Shown one piece after another: positions 5,733 through 7,653 of a stretch of DNA of 7,653 bases. Each line of letters opens with the position of its first letter. The stretch's first letter is position 1. The DNA is from Acidimicrobiia bacterium (GTDB lineage Bacteria > Actinomycetota > Acidimicrobiia > IMCC26256 > JACDBD01). The translations under genes and the position numbers were made by a program. The notes below the pieces were generated by a model that made no database searches, was not told the DNA's origin, and was given only the letters and a program-made list of their open reading frames with translations. Location of the stretch: NCBI GenBank assembly GCA_031177445.1, contig JAPSGP010000130.1, positions 1-7,653 of the forward strand, in the 5' to 3' direction.

Positions 5733-7259
5733 GTGGCCGCCGGGGTCGATCCTCGAACGCCGTGCATCATCGGTGTCGGTCAGCACACGTGGCACCCCGA
5801 CGATGTCGGCGACGCCGGCGCGCCCGAGCCGCTCGACATGTGGGAACAGGTGGCGCGGGCGGCAGCCGACGACACCGGTACCGGCACGAAGGTGCTGGAC
5901 CGACTCGACAGCCTCGACATCGTCTACTGCCAGACCTGGCAGTACGACGATCCGGCCGCCCGTCTCTGCGACGCGCTCGGCATCGCACCCCGCCGCCGGT
6001 ATTACTCGGGTATCGGCGGGACGACACCCCAGGTCCTCGTCAACCAGACCGCCGAGCGGATCCTCGGTGGCGAGACGCAGCTCGCGCTCGTGACCGGAGC
6101 AGAAGCGCTCGACACGCAACGCCGGTACAGGAAGCGGGGCGAGCGCTACCCGTACCGGTTCAAGCCCGACGAGAAGCGACCCTTCCCGTGGGAGGCGCCG
6201 TTCCATCCCGCCGAAGTCGCGCACGAGGTGCTCCAAGCGTGGCTGACGTTTGCGCTGTTCGACAACGCCCGGCGCGGCCATTTGGGCGTCGCGCTCGACG
6301 AGTACCGCCGCGAGCTGGGCGCGCTGCTGGAGCCGTTCACCGCGGTCGCAGCGGCGAACCCGCGTGCGTGGTTCCCGGTGCATCGCAGCGCCGACGAGAT
6401 CATCACGCCCACACTCGAGAACCGCATGGTCGGCTACCCGTACACCAAGTACATGGTTTCGATCATGGACGTCGACATGGCGGCTGCGCTCGTGCTGGCG
6501 AGCCACGAGATGGCCGACGCGCTCGGCGTTCCGTCTGATCGGCGGGTCTACGTCCGAGGGTGGTGCTACGCGACCGATCCCGTCTACGTGGCCGAGCACG
6601 CCGACCTGTGGCGGTCGCCCGCGATGGTGGCCGCGAGCCGAGCGGCGTTGGCGCCGGCGGGCATCGGCATCGACGATGTCGCGTATCTCGATCTCTACAG
6701 CTGTTTCGGCAGCTCCGTGAACCTGGCGCGCGACGCGCTCGGGCTGGGCGACAGCGAGACGCGCCCGCTCACAGTGACCGGCGGGCTCCCGTACCACGGC
6801 GGCGCCGGGAGCGACTACATGACGCATTCCATTGCCACGATGGCGGAGCGGCTGCGAGGCGATCCCGGTACCTTCGGGCTGGTGAGTGGGGTCGGCATGC
6901 ACATGACGAAGCACGTGTACGGCCTCTATTCCACCGGGCCGGGCCCGGTGGCGCCGCCCGACGAGGTAGCGGTGCAGGCACAGCTCGATGCCGCGCCCCG
7001 CCCGTCGATCGCCGACACCTATGAGGGCGCCGCGACCGTCGCCACCTACTCCGTGGTCCACGGGCGCGACGGTGCACCCGAATGGGGCGTCGCCGTGTGC
7101 GACCTGCCGGATGGGGCGCGCACCTACGCGAAGCTCCTCGACCGAGACTTGCTCGTCGCCGCCGAGCGGGAGGAGCTCATCGGGAGCAAGCTCACGCTCT
7201 CCCCGGTGGAGCTCGACGGCGCCTCCGGGCGCCAGCGAGCGAACATTGGCGTGGCCTGA
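5733..7259 (+). CDS. Thiolase-like protein with extra C-terminal domain (TLP1-like)
   Basis: A 508-residue member of the thiolase superfamily closest in architecture to mycobacterial thiolase-like protein 1 (TLP1), which carries an added C-terminal domain. The N-terminal half opens with TPCIIGVGQ (9-17); the thiolase fold runs to about residue 395, then a Gly/Pro linker (401-410) leads to a beta-rich tail (about 425-508) that would suit an OB-like domain. Where true thiolases have the nucleophilic Cys loop, this protein has SGIGGTTPQ (92-100), and where they have the second Cys (CGGG) it has SGVGMHM (386-391). It keeps a His in GGLPYHGGAG (His355). Simple Claisen thiolysis is therefore doubtful; CoA binding, retro-aldol-type or other C-C chemistry are possibilities. 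It starts at GTG 5733, 6 nt after the crotonase. An alternative name, acetyl-CoA acetyltransferase, would probably be an over-annotation. Confidence 0.88.
   Translation: MAAGVDPRTPCIIGVGQHTWHPDDVGDAGAPEPLDMWEQVARAAADDTGTGTKVLDRLDSLDIVYCQTWQYDDPAARLCDALGIAPRRRYYSGIGGTTPQVLVNQTAERILGGETQLALVTGAEALDTQRRYRKRGERYPYRFKPDEKRPFPWEAPFHPAEVAHEVLQAWLTFALFDNARRGHLGVALDEYRRELGALLEPFTAVAAANPRAWFPVHRSADEIITPTLENRMVGYPYTKYMVSIMDVDMAAALVLASHEMADALGVPSDRRVYVRGWCYATDPVYVAEHADLWRSPAMVAASRAALAPAGIGIDDVAYLDLYSCFGSSVNLARDALGLGDSETRPLTVTGGLPYHGGAGSDYMTHSIATMAERLRGDPGTFGLVSGVGMHMTKHVYGLYSTGPGPVAPPDEVAVQAQLDAAPRPSIADTYEGAATVATYSVVHGRDGAPEWGVAVCDLPDGARTYAKLLDRDLLVAAEREELIGSKLTLSPVELDGASGRQRANIGVA
6931..6951. other. 9-bp perfect hairpin inside the thiolase-like gene, at the domain linker
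   Basis: CCACCGGGC at 6931-6939 pairs perfectly with GCCCGGTGG at 6943-6951 around a 3-nt loop. It encodes residues STGPGPVA, the linker between the thiolase fold and the C-terminal domain. Gly and Pro codons in a GC-rich genome make such palindromes easily, so chance is a good explanation. Confidence 0.5.
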
Positions 7260-7329
7260 TTCGCAAGCGGGTCGCGGCCAGCCGGAAGTTCGCCGACCTG
7301 CTCGAGCACGAGGTGGGCAACCTGTCGCT
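7260..7329. other. 70-nt intergenic gap, nothing recognised
   Basis: Between the thiolase-like stop and the next ATG I find no clear promoter, no terminator hairpin with a T run and no convincing small gene. A weak purine run AGGTGGG (7311-7317) sits 12 nt before the ATG, farther away than is usual for a ribosome site. Read-through from the upstream operon is plausible. Confidence 0.4.
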
Positions 7330-7653
7330 ATGAGCGAGCGCGGGGTCGCGGTCGGGTTCCGGGCGAGGACGGGAAGTGCTGAGGCTGTGATCGTCGGCGG
7401 AAGCGCGTCTACGCCCGAGATCGTCGATCGCCGCACGATCGACCTGGCCCCCGGCATCGAACGATTCGTCTACCACGCAGCCCGCGAGCTCGAGCCCGAG
7501 CGGGCCGCCGCGTTCGTACGTGACGCGGAACGGGCGGCTCGAGGCGCAGCTCGGCGCGCACTGCGCGGTCTCGCGAAGGCGCACGACGTGGTGGCCGTTG
7601 GCGTCGCCCTCGGGAAGGGACCGCGCCGCGCGCTCCCGAAGCTCGAGTCGATC
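7330..7653 (+). CDS. Conserved hypothetical protein of unknown function, 3' partial
   Basis: An open frame of 108 codons starting at ATG 7330 and still open at the window end, so its stop is not visible. It begins MSERGVAVGFRARTGSAEAV and continues with a strand-turn-strand N-terminus (VIVGG, then EIVDRRTIDLAP at about 30-41), a Tyr-His pair (FVYHAARELEP, 46-56), a long alanine- and arginine-rich helix (about 57-83) and a beta strand DVVAVGVALG (86-95). This order (GFRA+TG..., a strand ending in an R..I.L motif, a YH pair, a long helix and an ...AVGV strand) recalls a family of about 120-150-residue conserved bacterial hypothetical proteins with no assigned function. That recollection has not been checked. 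No signal peptide or membrane helix is visible. It may be part of the operon above, but the 70-nt gap leaves this open. Confidence 0.7.
   Translation, partial: MSERGVAVGFRARTGSAEAVIVGGSASTPEIVDRRTIDLAPGIERFVYHAARELEPERAAAFVRDAERAARGAARRALRGLAKAHDVVAVGVALGKGPRRALPKLESI

Noticed and set aside
4781..6538. 585-residue plus-strand frame spanning the divergent region, the crotonase gene and half of the thiolase-like gene
   Set aside because: It is an out-of-frame shadow: Arg/Pro/Gly-rich with no family resemblance, and it crosses the divergent control region.
7082..7333. 83-residue plus-strand frame over the end of the thiolase-like gene and the following gap
   Set aside because: Most of it is a shadow of the thiolase-like C-terminus. 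Only the final two dozen residues fall in the gap, with no start signal of their own.
5427..7457. 676-residue minus-strand open frame opposite the crotonase and thiolase-like genes
   Set aside because: It is an antisense shadow of two well-supported genes, with low-complexity composition and no recognisable domain.
7192..7584. 130-residue minus-strand frame opposite the gap and the last partial gene
   Set aside because: It has no family motif, and the plus-strand frame from 7330 has a coherent secondary-structure pattern that fits a conserved family better.

Overview
This G+C-rich window carries eight protein-coding genes packed almost end to end, with codon third positions dominated by G or C and frequent GTG starts (about five of the seven visible starts). 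This style, together with the gene families (a PaaK-like ligase, a mycobacterial-type thiolase-like protein with an extra C-terminal domain, a crotonase, and an actinobacterial-type conserved hypothetical protein), points to an actinobacterium, possibly of the Mycobacteriales or Acidimicrobiia. That placement is inference. There are no rRNA or tRNA genes, CRISPR arrays, insertion sequences or phage genes.

Layout. (1) Positions 1-1964, plus strand: a phenylacetate-CoA-ligase-like adenylating enzyme whose 5' end lies outside the window, overlapping by 4 bp (GTGA) a half-size protein that looks like a stripped-down relative of the same superfamily. (2) Positions 1989-4809, minus strand: a tight four-gene operon read right to left: SRPBCC protein, D-2-hydroxyacid dehydrogenase, class II aldolase, class I SAM O-methyltransferase. 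The junctions are 33 nt, a 4-bp ATGA overlap, and 2 nt. (3) Positions 4810-4916: a 107-nt divergent control region with a 13-bp tandem direct repeat, a 7-bp GC hairpin, and a 6-bp-arm inverted repeat over a possible -10 hexamer. (4) Positions 4917-7259, plus strand: an enoyl-CoA hydratase/isomerase and, 6 nt later, a TLP1-like thiolase-superfamily protein without the usual active-site cysteines. (5) Positions 7330-7653: the first 108 codons of a conserved protein of unknown function, running off the window.

How they may work together. The ligase, crotonase and thiolase-like protein suggest CoA-thioester catabolism: activation of an acid, beta-oxidation-like hydration, then C-C bond chemistry. 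The minus-strand operon adds NAD(P)-linked 2-hydroxyacid/2-oxoacid interconversion, aldol cleavage, O-methylation and a hydrophobic-ligand-binding protein. The shared divergent promoter region makes co-regulation of the two halves plausible. The substrate cannot be read from the sequence. I see no wholly new machine; the most unusual parts are the half-size adenylating-enzyme relative, the aldolase/dehydrogenase/methyltransferase operon and the repeat-rich promoter region.
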